In this document: piece by piece, positions 1 through 6,604 of the stretch | Layout of the letters: each line of letters begins with the position of its first letter | How positions within the stretch are numbered: position 1 is the stretch's first letter | Source of the DNA: DASUFI01 sp036274635 | Lineage (GTDB): Bacteria; Planctomycetota; B15-G4 | DNA: 8,129 nucleotides | Direction of reading: 5' to 3' | Assembly (NCBI GenBank): GCA_036274635.1 | Contig: DASUFI010000213.1 | Span: 1-8,129, forward strand | Notes under the pieces: model-generated | The model's input: the letters and a program-made list of their open reading frames with translations, nothing else | Databases searched by the model: none | What the model was told of the DNA's origin: nothing | Position numbers and translations under genes: made by a program

Positions 1-2688
1 GAGCTGAAGTGGCCGGCCTACACGCGCGGCTGGGTCATCCCCGTCGCCGGGCGCATCGTGCGCGACAGCGAGCAGCCGGCGCTGGTGCCGCAGCTGCTGG
101 ATCGCGACGTCATCGGCATCGACCCCGGCGCGCTCGCGACGCTGGAGCCGGCCACCACCGGCGTGGGCACGACGCTCTTCGACATCGAGCGCGACCCGGC
201 CACCGGCGAGCTGTGGATCGCGAACACCGACGCCCGGAACCGCCTGCGCTGGGAGCCCAACCTGCGCGGCGACGCGCACGAGCACCGCGTGACCATCGTG
301 GCGCCGGGCGGGGCGGTGCAGGCCGTGCTGGAGCTGGCGCCGCCGCTCACGACCCGCGCCCACGCCCAGCCGGCGGTGCTGGCCTTCAGCGACGGGCCGG
401 CCGGGCACTTTGCCTACGTGGCCTGCCTCGGCTCGGCGTCCGTGGTCGTGCTCGACGCGGTCACGCGCACGCTGGTGCGCGAGCTGGACGTGGGCGAGAT
501 CCCCTCCGGCCTCGCGGCCGACGGCGCGCACGGCGTGCTCTGCGTCCTCTCGCGCGGCGACGAGTCCATCCGCGCCTTCCGCATCGGCGGCGCGTGGAAC
601 CAGCTCGGTGCGCCGCAGCCGCTGCCCTACGATCCCGAGCCGGCCCTCGTCGCGGCGGGCCGGCGTCATCTGTACGACGCGCGCGCCAGCAGCGGCCACG
701 GCAGCGACCGGCTCTCGTGCGCGAGCTGCCACGTCTTCGCGCACGACGACCAGCTCGCGTGGGACCTCGGCGACCCGGGCGGCGGCCTCTCGTACTACTA
801 CCCCGACGAGATGACCGACGTGGCGGGCTTCCCGGGCCAGATCGTGACCGCGCCGAACGTGCCGATCCTGAACCCGCTCAAGGGCCCGATGGTCACGCAG
901 TCCCTGCGCGGCCTGCTCGACCCCGACGCCAGGGACGACCTGCCGGGCCACTGGCGCGGCGACCGGCGGACGCTGCACATGTTCGGGCCGGCCTTCGAGC
1001 ACCTCAACGGCGCCGCCGCGCCGCTGCCGCGGGCGCAGATGCAGGAGCTGCAGGGCTTCCTGCGCCGCTTGCGCTACGCGCCCAATCCGCGCGAGCCGCG
1101 CGACCGCGTGTACACCGGCCAGCTGGCCACCGGCCGCAACCTCTACGGCCTCGATCCCGACCTGCCCGGCAAGGAGTACAGCGCCGGCACGGGCCTCGTG
1201 TGCGCCATGTGCCACAAGGCGGACTTCACCGGCGAGACGGACTTCACCGGCAGCCGCCCGACCGTCTCGGCCGGCTCCTTCACGCAGATCTTCAACACCG
1301 CGCACCTGCGCATGATCTACGAGAAGGACTTCAAGCTCGTGTCGGGCTTCGGCGCGCTGCACGACGGCGCGGTGGACGGCGTGCGCGGCTTCATGGACTT
1401 CGTCGTGCCCAACGGCGGCCTGCCCACCTTCGGCAACTTCACCGATGCGGACAAGGACGCGGTGGCGGCCTTCGTGAAGGCCTTCGACACCGGGCTGCCG
1501 CCGTGCGTGGGGCGGCAGTACACGCTCTCGCCCGACGCGCTGCTCGCGCCCGGCGGCGCGGCGGCGGCCGAGGCCGCGCTCGACCTGCTCGAGGCGCAGG
1601 CGCGGCCGAGCCTCGGCGCGGTCAGCGCGGGCGGGCCCGTCTGCGACGACTCCGTGCCCGACATGGACCTCATCGTCAAGGGCTTCCGCTACGACGTCGA
1701 CGGCTCGATCCTGCCCCGCGGCGGCCTCTTCGTGCAGGACCCCGGCTCGGGGCAGTGGGGCTACCTGTTCGACACCGGCGCCTTCGCGGACCGCGCGCTG
1801 CTCGAGCTGGCCGTCTCGATGGGCCTCGCGACCTTCACCTTCACCGGCGTGCCGCACGGCGAGGGCGCGCGCCTGGGCCTCGACCGCGACGAGGACGGTC
1901 TGTGGGACCTGCAGGAGACGCTCGCCGGCACCTCGCCGGTGCGACCCGACACGGACGGCGACGGCTGGCTGGATGGCGCGGAGCTGCAGCTCGGCGGCAA
2001 CCCGCTGCTGCCCGACGCCTGGCTGCCCGACGCGACGCCGCCGCAGGTGCTCGACGCGCGCGGCCTCGACGTCTTCGCCGACGCGGCCACGCTGGCCTGC
2101 CGCACCAGCGAGCCGGCGCGCGTGCACGTCGAGCTGGGCCTCGAGCCCGGCGCCTACGACCTGCCCGCGGTGGACGGCCCTCCCGTGCTCGCCTGCACGC
2201 ACGACGTCGTGCTCACCGGCCTGCCGGCGGGCGAGACGATCTTCTTCCGCGTGACGGCCACCGACCGCGCCGGCCTGGCTGGCGTGTCCACGGGGCAGTT
2301 CAGCACGCTGCCGGTCATGTTCCACGTGCAGGACATCACGCTGCAGAAGAGCGGTGGCGGGCCGACCACGCTCACGGCGCGCGTGCTCGTGCGCGACCAG
2401 GGCGAGTTGCCCGCACCCGCCGGCGTGCCGGTGCGCGCCTTCTGGGCCGGCGACCTCGGCGGCCAGCCGTGGGAGCAGGAGGCGCTCACCGACGGCAGCG
2501 GCTGGGCCACCTTCGCGCTGCAGCCCTACACGCCCGCCACGCCGGGCCTCGTGACCTTCAGCCCGATCTACGTGGGCACGCCGTACCCGAACAAGACGTG
2601 GTTCGTGGGGTTGGGCGGCGACACGCCGGGGCACTTCTACGACTCGACCGCGAACCGCGCGAGCTACTGCGAGGTGACGGTGCCGTAG
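1..2688 (+). CDS. Exported di-haem cytochrome / beta-propeller protein with calcium-binding loops and Ig-like tail (5' end missing)
   Basis: The frame is open from the first base, so the start lies upstream; the GTG at 58 lies inside it and is not a credible start. 895 residues are visible (residue 1 = codon 1-3). Residues about 139-193 look like YVTN-type propeller blades (YVACLGSASVVVLD). Two c-type haem sites follow: CASCH (residues 240-244, bases 718-732) and CAMCH (401-405, bases 1201-1215). Between them lie NPLKGPMVTQSLRG (291-304) and HWRGDR (317-322), blocks I know from di-haem proteins related to the cytochrome c peroxidase/MauG group. The second haem domain ends with a helix rich in DADKDAVAAFVKAF. 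Two calcium-binding loops of thrombospondin type 3 style begin at residues 628 (DRDEDG) and 650 (DTDGDG). An FN3-like segment (about 679-770) and an Ig-like domain (about 773-895) end the protein. Haem attachment requires export. The substrate is unknown, and peroxidase activity is inference only. No sorting tail is seen. The stop TAG lies 10 bp before the stop of the opposing esterase remnant. Confidence 0.93.
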   Translation, partial: ELKWPAYTRGWVIPVAGRIVRDSEQPALVPQLLDRDVIGIDPGALATLEPATTGVGTTLFDIERDPATGELWIANTDARNRLRWEPNLRGDAHEHRVTIVAPGGAVQAVLELAPPLTTRAHAQPAVLAFSDGPAGHFAYVACLGSASVVVLDAVTRTLVRELDVGEIPSGLAADGAHGVLCVLSRGDESIRAFRIGGAWNQLGAPQPLPYDPEPALVAAGRRHLYDARASSGHGSDRLSCASCHVFAHDDQLAWDLGDPGGGLSYYYPDEMTDVAGFPGQIVTAPNVPILNPLKGPMVTQSLRGLLDPDARDDLPGHWRGDRRTLHMFGPAFEHLNGAAAPLPRAQMQELQGFLRRLRYAPNPREPRDRVYTGQLATGRNLYGLDPDLPGKEYSAGTGLVCAMCHKADFTGETDFTGSRPTVSAGSFTQIFNTAHLRMIYEKDFKLVSGFGALHDGAVDGVRGFMDFVVPNGGLPTFGNFTDADKDAVAAFVKAFDTGLPPCVGRQYTLSPDALLAPGGAAAAEAALDLLEAQARPSLGAVSAGGPVCDDSVPDMDLIVKGFRYDVDGSILPRGGLFVQDPGSGQWGYLFDTGAFADRALLELAVSMGLATFTFTGVPHGEGARLGLDRDEDGLWDLQETLAGTSPVRPDTDGDGWLDGAELQLGGNPLLPDAWLPDATPPQVLDARGLDVFADAATLACRTSEPARVHVELGLEPGAYDLPAVDGPPVLACTHDVVLTGLPAGETIFFRVTATDRAGLAGVSTGQFSTLPVMFHVQDITLQKSGGGPTTLTARVLVRDQGELPAPAGVPVRAFWAGDLGGQPWEQEALTDGSGWATFALQPYTPATPGLVTFSPIYVGTPYPNKTWFVGLGGDTPGHFYDSTANRASYCEVTVP

Positions 2689-2698
2689 CAGCGCCGCG

Positions 2699-2951
2699 TC
2701 AGCGGCTGCCGTCCCACACGGCCTGCCAGGGATCCAGCCGCGCCTGCAGCGGGTCGGGGCCGACGACGACGCCGTCGTTGCCGAAGGTCGGCACCACGTT
2801 CGACGCCGGATCGAAGCGGGGCCAGGCGGGCCGGCCCGGGCCGTTGGGGTCGCCGGTCTTCGCGAAGCCTGGTCCAGTAGGCGCTCAGGGTGTGGCCCAT
2901 GGCGTTGTCGGCCGGCGTCGCCTCGTCGCCGAAGAGCGCGGCGGGCCGGAC
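2699..2951 (-). pseudogene. Remnant of a type B carboxylesterase C-terminus, frameshifted
   Basis: Read on the minus strand, this stretch gives the last 80 or so residues of a carboxylesterase type B (pNB-esterase/lipase) protein. The upstream frame reads ALFGDEATPADNAMG then LSAYWT. After a +1 shift it reads FAKTGDPNGPGRPAWPRFDP, then VGPDPLQARLD, and stops at TGA (2699-2701). The FAKTGDPN...WP block followed by a GPDP..RLD tail is a family hallmark. One extra C at about 2868-2869 breaks the frame; removing it restores YWTSFAKTGDPN. Full-length family members have about 500 residues with a Ser-Glu/Asp-His triad; none of the catalytic core is present, and I cannot follow homology beyond about 2951. 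It lies tail to tail with the cytochrome gene and runs into the upstream region of the hydrolase gene. It is probably a decayed fragment left by a deletion. A sequencing error could explain the shift but not the missing 400 residues. Confidence 0.75.
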
Positions 2952-3002
2952 CATCGCGCGGCAGTGTACGGATCGCGGAGGCTGCATTCGGCGTCCGGGT
3001 GG

Positions 3003-3020
3003 GGCGCCGGGCGCGGCGCC
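3003..3020. repeat. Short inverted repeat upstream of the ABHD14-like gene
   Basis: GGCGCC occurs at 3003-3008 and again at 3015-3020 with a 6-base spacer, forming a possible 6-bp stem 46 bp upstream of the ATG at 3067. Each arm is itself a palindrome. In DNA this GC-rich such repeats arise easily by chance, so a regulatory role is only a possibility. I see no convincing -35/-10 pair between 2952 and 3066. Confidence 0.2.
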
Positions 3021-3066
3021 GTCAGCGCCTCTTGCGCGATCGACCCTCCCGTGCGACGAACAGGCC

Positions 3067-3876
3067 ATGAGTGCAGGCGTGGTCGTGCATCGAGCCGTGC
3101 CGATCCGTTGCGAGCGGCCCGCGCCGGGGCGCGCGCCGGCCCTCCTGCTGGCGAGCTGCCTCGCGGCCTGCGCGCCCGGCACGGACGGGCCCGCCCCGAG
3201 CGTGTCAACAGCCCCCGCCGCCCCGGTCCCCGCGCCCGCCGCCGCCGCGCAGCCGACGCCCTCGACATCCGCGCAGCCGGTCGCCATCCTTCCGCGCGAC
3301 ATGGAGTTCCGCGGCAAGCGCCTGCACATGCTCACCGGCGGCCCCGAGGGCGCGCAGGCCGTGCTCCTGCTGCACGGCGCGTCCTTCACCTCCTCCACCT
3401 GGCAGGAGCTGGGCACGCTGGACCTCCTCGCCGGCCGCGGCCTGCGCGTGGTGGCCATCGACCTGCCGGGCTTCGGCCAGTCTGAGGAGACCGACCTGCC
3501 ACCCGAGGAATTCCTGGTGGCCGCGCTGCCCGCGCTGGGCGTCGCGCGCCCGATCCTGGTGTCGCCCTCGATGAGCGGCGCCTACACCTTCCCGCTGCTC
3601 GAGGCGCACCCGGAGCTGCTCGCGGGCTTCGTCGGCATCGCGCCCGCGGGCGTGCCGCAGTGGGCGCCCAAGCTGCAAGGCAGCCCGGTGCCGGCGCTGG
3701 TGGTGTGGGGGACCGCCGACCGCGTGTTCCCGGTGGAGCAGGCCAAGACGCTGGCGACGTGCTTCAAGGTGAGCACGGAGCTGTATCTGGAGGGGGCGAG
3801 ACACCCGGCGTATCTGGATGCGCCGGATGCGTGGCACGAGGGGCTGGTGGAGTTCATCGACAGCGTGGGGCGCTGA
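3067..3876 (+). CDS. ABHD14-like alpha/beta hydrolase lipoprotein
   Basis: 269 residues from ATG 3067. An open frame extends upstream to 2890, but this start places a lipoprotein signal at the N-terminus: Arg-containing n-region, hydrophobic LLLASCLAAC, lipobox LAAC with Cys35 as the lipidated residue. The start has only a weak ribosome site (CAGG). Residues 36-75 are an Ala/Pro/Ser/Thr-rich tether. The hydrolase domain follows: LLLHG (oxyanion region, His103-Gly104), TWQELGTL, VVAIDLPGFGQS, nucleophile elbow SPSMSG with Ser168, then WGTAD with Asp218, and ARHPAYLD with His246, so the triad is complete. From memory, human ABHD14B has SPSLSG, GHPCYLD and EWHTGLLDF at equivalent places, and this protein has SPSMSG, RHPAYLD and AWHEGLVEF. 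ABHD14B has been reported to act on acetylated substrates, but the substrate here is unknown. The product is probably membrane-tethered and faces the periplasm. The domain lacks the large cap seen in many hydrolases. Its stop is 6 bp from the stop of the convergent gene 4. Confidence 0.93.
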   Translation: MSAGVVVHRAVPIRCERPAPGRAPALLLASCLAACAPGTDGPAPSVSTAPAAPVPAPAAAAQPTPSTSAQPVAILPRDMEFRGKRLHMLTGGPEGAQAVLLLHGASFTSSTWQELGTLDLLAGRGLRVVAIDLPGFGQSEETDLPPEEFLVAALPALGVARPILVSPSMSGAYTFPLLEAHPELLAGFVGIAPAGVPQWAPKLQGSPVPALVVWGTADRVFPVEQAKTLATCFKVSTELYLEGARHPAYLDAPDAWHEGLVEFIDSVGR

Positions 3877-3882
3877 GCGGCC

Positions 3883-6351
3883 TTAGTGCTCGCGCTCGAA
3901 CCTCAGCGTCGCGGAGCGACCCGAGTACACCTGCGCCTGGAGTGGCGGGATGAACCCATTTTCGAGATCGGGCCACACCCAGTAGAGGCCCGGCTCGAGC
4001 CCGGTGAATGTCCGGCGACCGCTCGCATCGGTCTTGCCCTCGAGTGACGGCCGGCTCTTGTCGCCTTTCTCGTCGAAGTCACTGAGATACTCGAGGCTGA
4101 CGTCGGCTCCGGCGATCGGGGCTTCGTCGCTGGCGAATACGAGGACGTCCAGATCACCGGGAATCCAGCTCTGGCGAAGGGTGAGCGTCGTGCGGCCCGT
4201 GCCGCCTGAGGAAACGTCCAGTCGCACGAGGTCCGAGGCTTGGCCGAGAGCGCGCGCCTGAACGACGTAGCGTCCCGGCGCAGCGGCACCGAAGTGCGCG
4301 ATGCCCGAAGCGTTGGTCCATTCCAGGCACGGCTCGTCATAGCGATCGAAGGTGTCGCTGAGGGCGCCAGCCTGCATGACGAGCGCCCGCGGCACCGGCG
4401 CGCCCTCAGCGTCGACCACCGCCACGTCGATGCTGCCTTCGCGACCGAGTCGTGCCTTCACGGCCGCTCCGTCCTTCGCCGCCAGCACGGGGCCAAGCTG
4501 CAGCTTGGCGTAGCCTCGGGCGTGGATCACGAAAGCGCACTGCGAGCCGATGCGCGCGTGCTCCCAGATGAAGCGACCGCGAGGGTCGTCCACGGTCGCC
4601 TTCTTCGCGCTGTAGTCGGCGAGCCCGTTGTTCCAGTCGCCATACTGGACTTCGTACGAAGGGACCGGCGCACCTGTGTCCGTGTCGACCACATCCAGGA
4701 CGAGAGTGGATCCCTCCGCGGCCTCACGGTCGAGCACGAGCTGGACATCCATCGTGCCTGCAGCGATGCCGTGAGCAGTCGTCTCCACGCCTGGGGGGAC
4801 GTAGACCCAGATCGCCACGGGCAGGTCCGGGTGCAGTGAGTCGATGAGGAACGTTCCATCCGGCTCGGTCGTGTCCATCCACCAAACGTCGGGCAGCGAG
4901 GCACGGTCGGCTTCGGGCACTCCCTCCGAATCGATGTCGGCCCGAACGAGTACGTGATTGGCTGGCTCGCCAGTCGACCAGAGCACCTTGCCGCCGACCC
5001 TGGAGCTGGGGAGAAGAATGATCTCCGTGTCGGCCTGAGGCACGCTCTCGCTGATGACGGCTGTGACGGCTCGGGACTGGACGAGTACCGGTCTGCCGTT
5101 GCGCTCGGCCTTGAGCGAGTACTCGCCCGCCTTGGCGAGCGTGAGGACGAAGGCTCCCTCGGCATCCGTCGACGTTTCGATCTCCCTGCCGTCGGCGCGC
5201 GTGCTGACATCTGCGCCGGGCAATGGCGTGCGATCGGCGCTCAGGACATGGCCGGTGATCGAGTAGGCGCCGGGGAAGGTCAGAGTGATGGTGCCGTGCT
5301 GCCCGGGCTCCAGGCTCAGCGCGAGTTCGAGGGAACTCGAATCACCCAGGAAGGCCTGCACCGTCGGATGGCACGGCGCATCGAGCTGCAGCGCGAACCG
5401 GCCCTCCTGGTCGGTCACGACGGGAACCGGTGTGCGCGACACGAGGGGCTCAAGTCCCAATCGGTCGAGCATCTCGGTCACCTCGACGATCGCGCCGCTG
5501 ACGGGCAGGTCGCGGGAGTCATGGACGACGCCGGTGAGGCTAGCCGGCGGTTGGAGCGCCAGCGTGACTGTCGACGAGTACTCACGAGTCTCGGCGGCGA
5601 GATTCGTGAGGTTGGTGCGCTCGCTCCGGTAGCAGGTCCACAGACCCGACGTGCCGATGCCAGCGCGCTCCGCAAAGATCCGCGCCTCGGCGTCGGGAAG
5701 TTGAACGCGACACGACCCTTGGGCATCCGTGAGGCATGTGCTCAGCGGATGTTCCCAGTCGATGGGCGGGTGCATCGCGTCGCGCATTGTGGCCCGCATG
5801 GAATCCTTCACGGCTTGTCGGGCGGCTACGGGCGAAGTCATCGACTTGAGGCGCGCCTCAATCGCCGCCCGGGCCTCTTCGGGCGATCGCGCAGGCAGGC
5901 GTTCGCAGACTGTGACCGTTGCAGCCTCGACAGGACTCCCGCTCGCGTCCACAACCGTGACATCGATGACGTCGGGTGGCGGTGGCTTCGCGGGAGCACC
6001 GGATGGGGTTGCGGCCGAGGCTGCTGGCGCGATGGGCTGAGCAGGCTTGGTATCGGTCGGATCGGCCACCAGCGGCGCAGGCGCCGCGGCGGGGGCGGCC
6101 ATGACGCCTCTGTCCGGGACATCCGCCTGCGACGGGGACTGTTGCGGCTGGATGGCTGATGCCGGCGGGTCGAACTCGCGTGCAAGAAAGGCGAATCCGG
6201 CGCCCAGTATCACCAGGGCCGAAACGGCGAGGAGCCAAAGCCGCGCGGCACCGCCGTGCTGAGCTGGAGCCCTGAAGGCGTCTTGCACGAGGCATCCTGA
6301 TCTGCACTTGGTGGGCGCAGCTCGACCGCGATACTGCCGCCTGGTACTCAT
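3883..6351 (-). CDS. Membrane-anchored protein with about seven carboxypeptidase-regulatory-like beta-sandwich domains
   Basis: 822 residues from the ATG at 6351. One membrane segment lies at about 38-57 (LWLLAVSALVILGAGFAFLA), with positive residues before it, so the rest is probably outside the cytoplasm. Residues 61-128 form a Pro/Ala-rich tether. About seven beta-sandwich units of the CarboxypepD_reg/Cna-B-like type follow, roughly at 129-268, 269-360, 361-447, 450-542, 548-637, 638-725 and 731-820. Each opens with a pattern such as VTVVDASGSPVEAATV and most carry D..G.F turns. Unit 1 contains a helical insert (about 156-192) and four Cys (149, 206, 214, 240) that could form disulfides. 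No enzyme motif is visible. Such domains often serve as structural or ligand-binding modules; the function here is unknown. A shorter start is likely: GTG at 6288 has AGGA six bases upstream and leaves 16 residues before the membrane segment, whereas ATG 6351 has no clear ribosome site. The gene is a tandem paralogue of the next minus-strand gene. Confidence 0.92.
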   Translation of the reverse strand: MSTRRQYRGRAAPTKCRSGCLVQDAFRAPAQHGGAARLWLLAVSALVILGAGFAFLAREFDPPASAIQPQQSPSQADVPDRGVMAAPAAAPAPLVADPTDTKPAQPIAPAASAATPSGAPAKPPPPDVIDVTVVDASGSPVEAATVTVCERLPARSPEEARAAIEARLKSMTSPVAARQAVKDSMRATMRDAMHPPIDWEHPLSTCLTDAQGSCRVQLPDAEARIFAERAGIGTSGLWTCYRSERTNLTNLAAETREYSSTVTLALQPPASLTGVVHDSRDLPVSGAIVEVTEMLDRLGLEPLVSRTPVPVVTDQEGRFALQLDAPCHPTVQAFLGDSSSLELALSLEPGQHGTITLTFPGAYSITGHVLSADRTPLPGADVSTRADGREIETSTDAEGAFVLTLAKAGEYSLKAERNGRPVLVQSRAVTAVISESVPQADTEIILLPSSRVGGKVLWSTGEPANHVLVRADIDSEGVPEADRASLPDVWWMDTTEPDGTFLIDSLHPDLPVAIWVYVPPGVETTAHGIAAGTMDVQLVLDREAAEGSTLVLDVVDTDTGAPVPSYEVQYGDWNNGLADYSAKKATVDDPRGRFIWEHARIGSQCAFVIHARGYAKLQLGPVLAAKDGAAVKARLGREGSIDVAVVDAEGAPVPRALVMQAGALSDTFDRYDEPCLEWTNASGIAHFGAAAPGRYVVQARALGQASDLVRLDVSSGGTGRTTLTLRQSWIPGDLDVLVFASDEAPIAGADVSLEYLSDFDEKGDKSRPSLEGKTDASGRRTFTGLEPGLYWVWPDLENGFIPPLQAQVYSGRSATLRFEREH
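6295..6298 (-). promoter_or_regulatory. Candidate ribosome binding site for an internal GTG start of gene 4
   Basis: On the minus strand AGGA lies six bases before GTG (complement 6286-6288), which is in frame with the longer reading frame at its codon 22. Initiation here would give MQDAFRAPAQHGG followed by the membrane segment, a more usual signal-anchor N-terminus than the 37-residue one from ATG 6351. Confidence 0.4.
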
Positions 6352-6374
6352 GCGACAAGGTACTCATGCGACAA
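6343..6374. repeat. 16-bp perfect tandem duplication over the start codon of gene 4
   Basis: The unit GGTACTCATGCGACAA occurs at 6343-6358 and again, without spacer, at 6359-6374; the next base (G6375) continues the periodicity. Each copy carries CAT, so on the minus strand each has an ATG-AGT-ACC. The inner ATG (6349-6351) opens the 822-residue frame. The outer ATG (6365-6367) is 16 bases upstream and in another frame, running out of phase with the protein. The duplication looks recent because the copies are identical. Confidence 0.9.
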
Positions 6375-6398
6375 GCGGCCCAGGCACCGGCCATCGGC

Positions 6399-6408
6399 AT
6401 TTCGAAAT
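6399..6408. promoter_or_regulatory. AT-rich 10-bp palindrome, possible operator
   Basis: ATTTCGAAAT is a perfect palindrome and stands out as an AT-rich island in GC-rich DNA. It lies 48 bp upstream of ATG 6351 and overlaps the possible -10 box of gene 4, a position where a dimeric repressor could bind. No regulator is encoded in the window and I cannot assign a family. Confidence 0.25.
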
Positions 6409-6434
6409 TTACTGAAGTTCGAGGCTGGCGACAG
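6406..6434 (-). promoter_or_regulatory. Weak candidate promoter for gene 4
   Basis: On the minus strand TAAATT (complement 6406-6411) matches four of six bases of the TATAAT consensus, and CTGTCG (complement 6429-6434), 17 bp upstream, matches three of six of TTGACA. A better -35-like TTGACT lies at complement 6520-6525 but has no acceptable -10 partner at 16-18 bp. This is the best pair I can find, and it is weak. Confidence 0.2.
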
Positions 6435-6454
6435 CTGCATCACGTCCTATTTCC

Positions 6455-6474
6455 GGCGTCGATTCACTGACGCC
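6455..6474. repeat. 6-bp stem inverted repeat in the spacer
   Basis: GGCGTC (6455-6460) and GACGCC (6469-6474) are exact reverse complements with an 8-base loop. No T-tract follows on either strand, so it is not a classic intrinsic terminator. It sits directly beside the palindrome at 6476-6487. Confidence 0.35.
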
Positions 6475-6475
6475 C

Positions 6476-6487
6476 CTTGGGCCCAAG
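6476..6487. repeat. 12-bp perfect palindrome in the spacer
   Basis: CTTGGGCCCAAG is a perfect palindrome one base from the preceding hairpin. It could be a protein-binding site or part of a compound 3' structure for the upstream paralogue's transcript. No known binding motif is recognised. Confidence 0.35.
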
Positions 6488-6584
6488 CACCAGCCGTAGG
6501 TTCAGAACACCGACGTGCCAGTCAACTGCGCTTCGGGGACGCGTATCGCGGCCAGCTGCCACCGAACTCGTAGAACGCTCAGCT

Positions 6585-6598
6585 TGGCGCCGGCGCCA
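6585..6598 (-). terminator. 14-bp palindrome just after the stop of the upstream paralogue, doubtful terminator
   Basis: TGGCGCCGGCGCCA is a perfect palindrome starting six bases past the TAG stop (6605-6607) in the minus-strand direction. It can fold as TGGCG-CCGG-CGCCA. There is no T-run after it, so if it ends transcription it would be a non-canonical hairpin or need Rho. Position is the main argument for it. Confidence 0.25.
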
Positions 6599-6604
6599 TC
6601 CGCG

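Larger units (their letters stand above)
6352..6604. other. Gene-free spacer between the two paralogues
   Basis: This 253-bp spacer (316 bp if the GTG at 6288 is the start) holds no coding sequence I can support; the reading frames crossing it are compositional shadows. It is less GC-rich than its surroundings around 6399-6420. It contains one copy and part of another of the 16-bp repeat, a 10-bp palindrome (6399-6408), a hairpin (6455-6474), a 12-bp palindrome (6476-6487) and a 14-bp palindrome (6585-6598). It should carry the 3' end of the upstream paralogue's transcript and, probably, the promoter of gene 4. Confidence 0.6.

Noticed and set aside
2890..3066. Upstream extension of the hydrolase to a start at 2890
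   Set aside because: It would bury the lipoprotein signal 59 residues inside the protein and overlap the esterase remnant; ATG 3067 gives a proper lipobox at Cys35.
2664..3458. 264-residue minus-strand open frame as an intact gene
   Set aside because: Only its 2870-2951 part shows esterase-like sequence. The rest is antisense to the hydrolase or out of frame with the esterase remnant.
9..3485. 1158-residue plus-strand open frame spanning the cytochrome gene, the spacer and the hydrolase start
   Set aside because: Its product is Arg/Ala/Gly-rich without domains and overlaps two genes with clear motifs in another frame. It is open only because stop codons are rare at this GC content.
3861..3875. 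Hairpin CAGCG-TGGGG-CGCTG at the convergent junction as a terminator
   Set aside because: Only five base pairs, it overlaps the hydrolase's last codons and stop, and no T-tract follows on either strand.
4954..6159. 401-residue plus-strand open frame opposite gene 4
   Set aside because: No motif or credible ribosome site; it is the antisense shadow of a gene with clear domain repeats and a paralogue.
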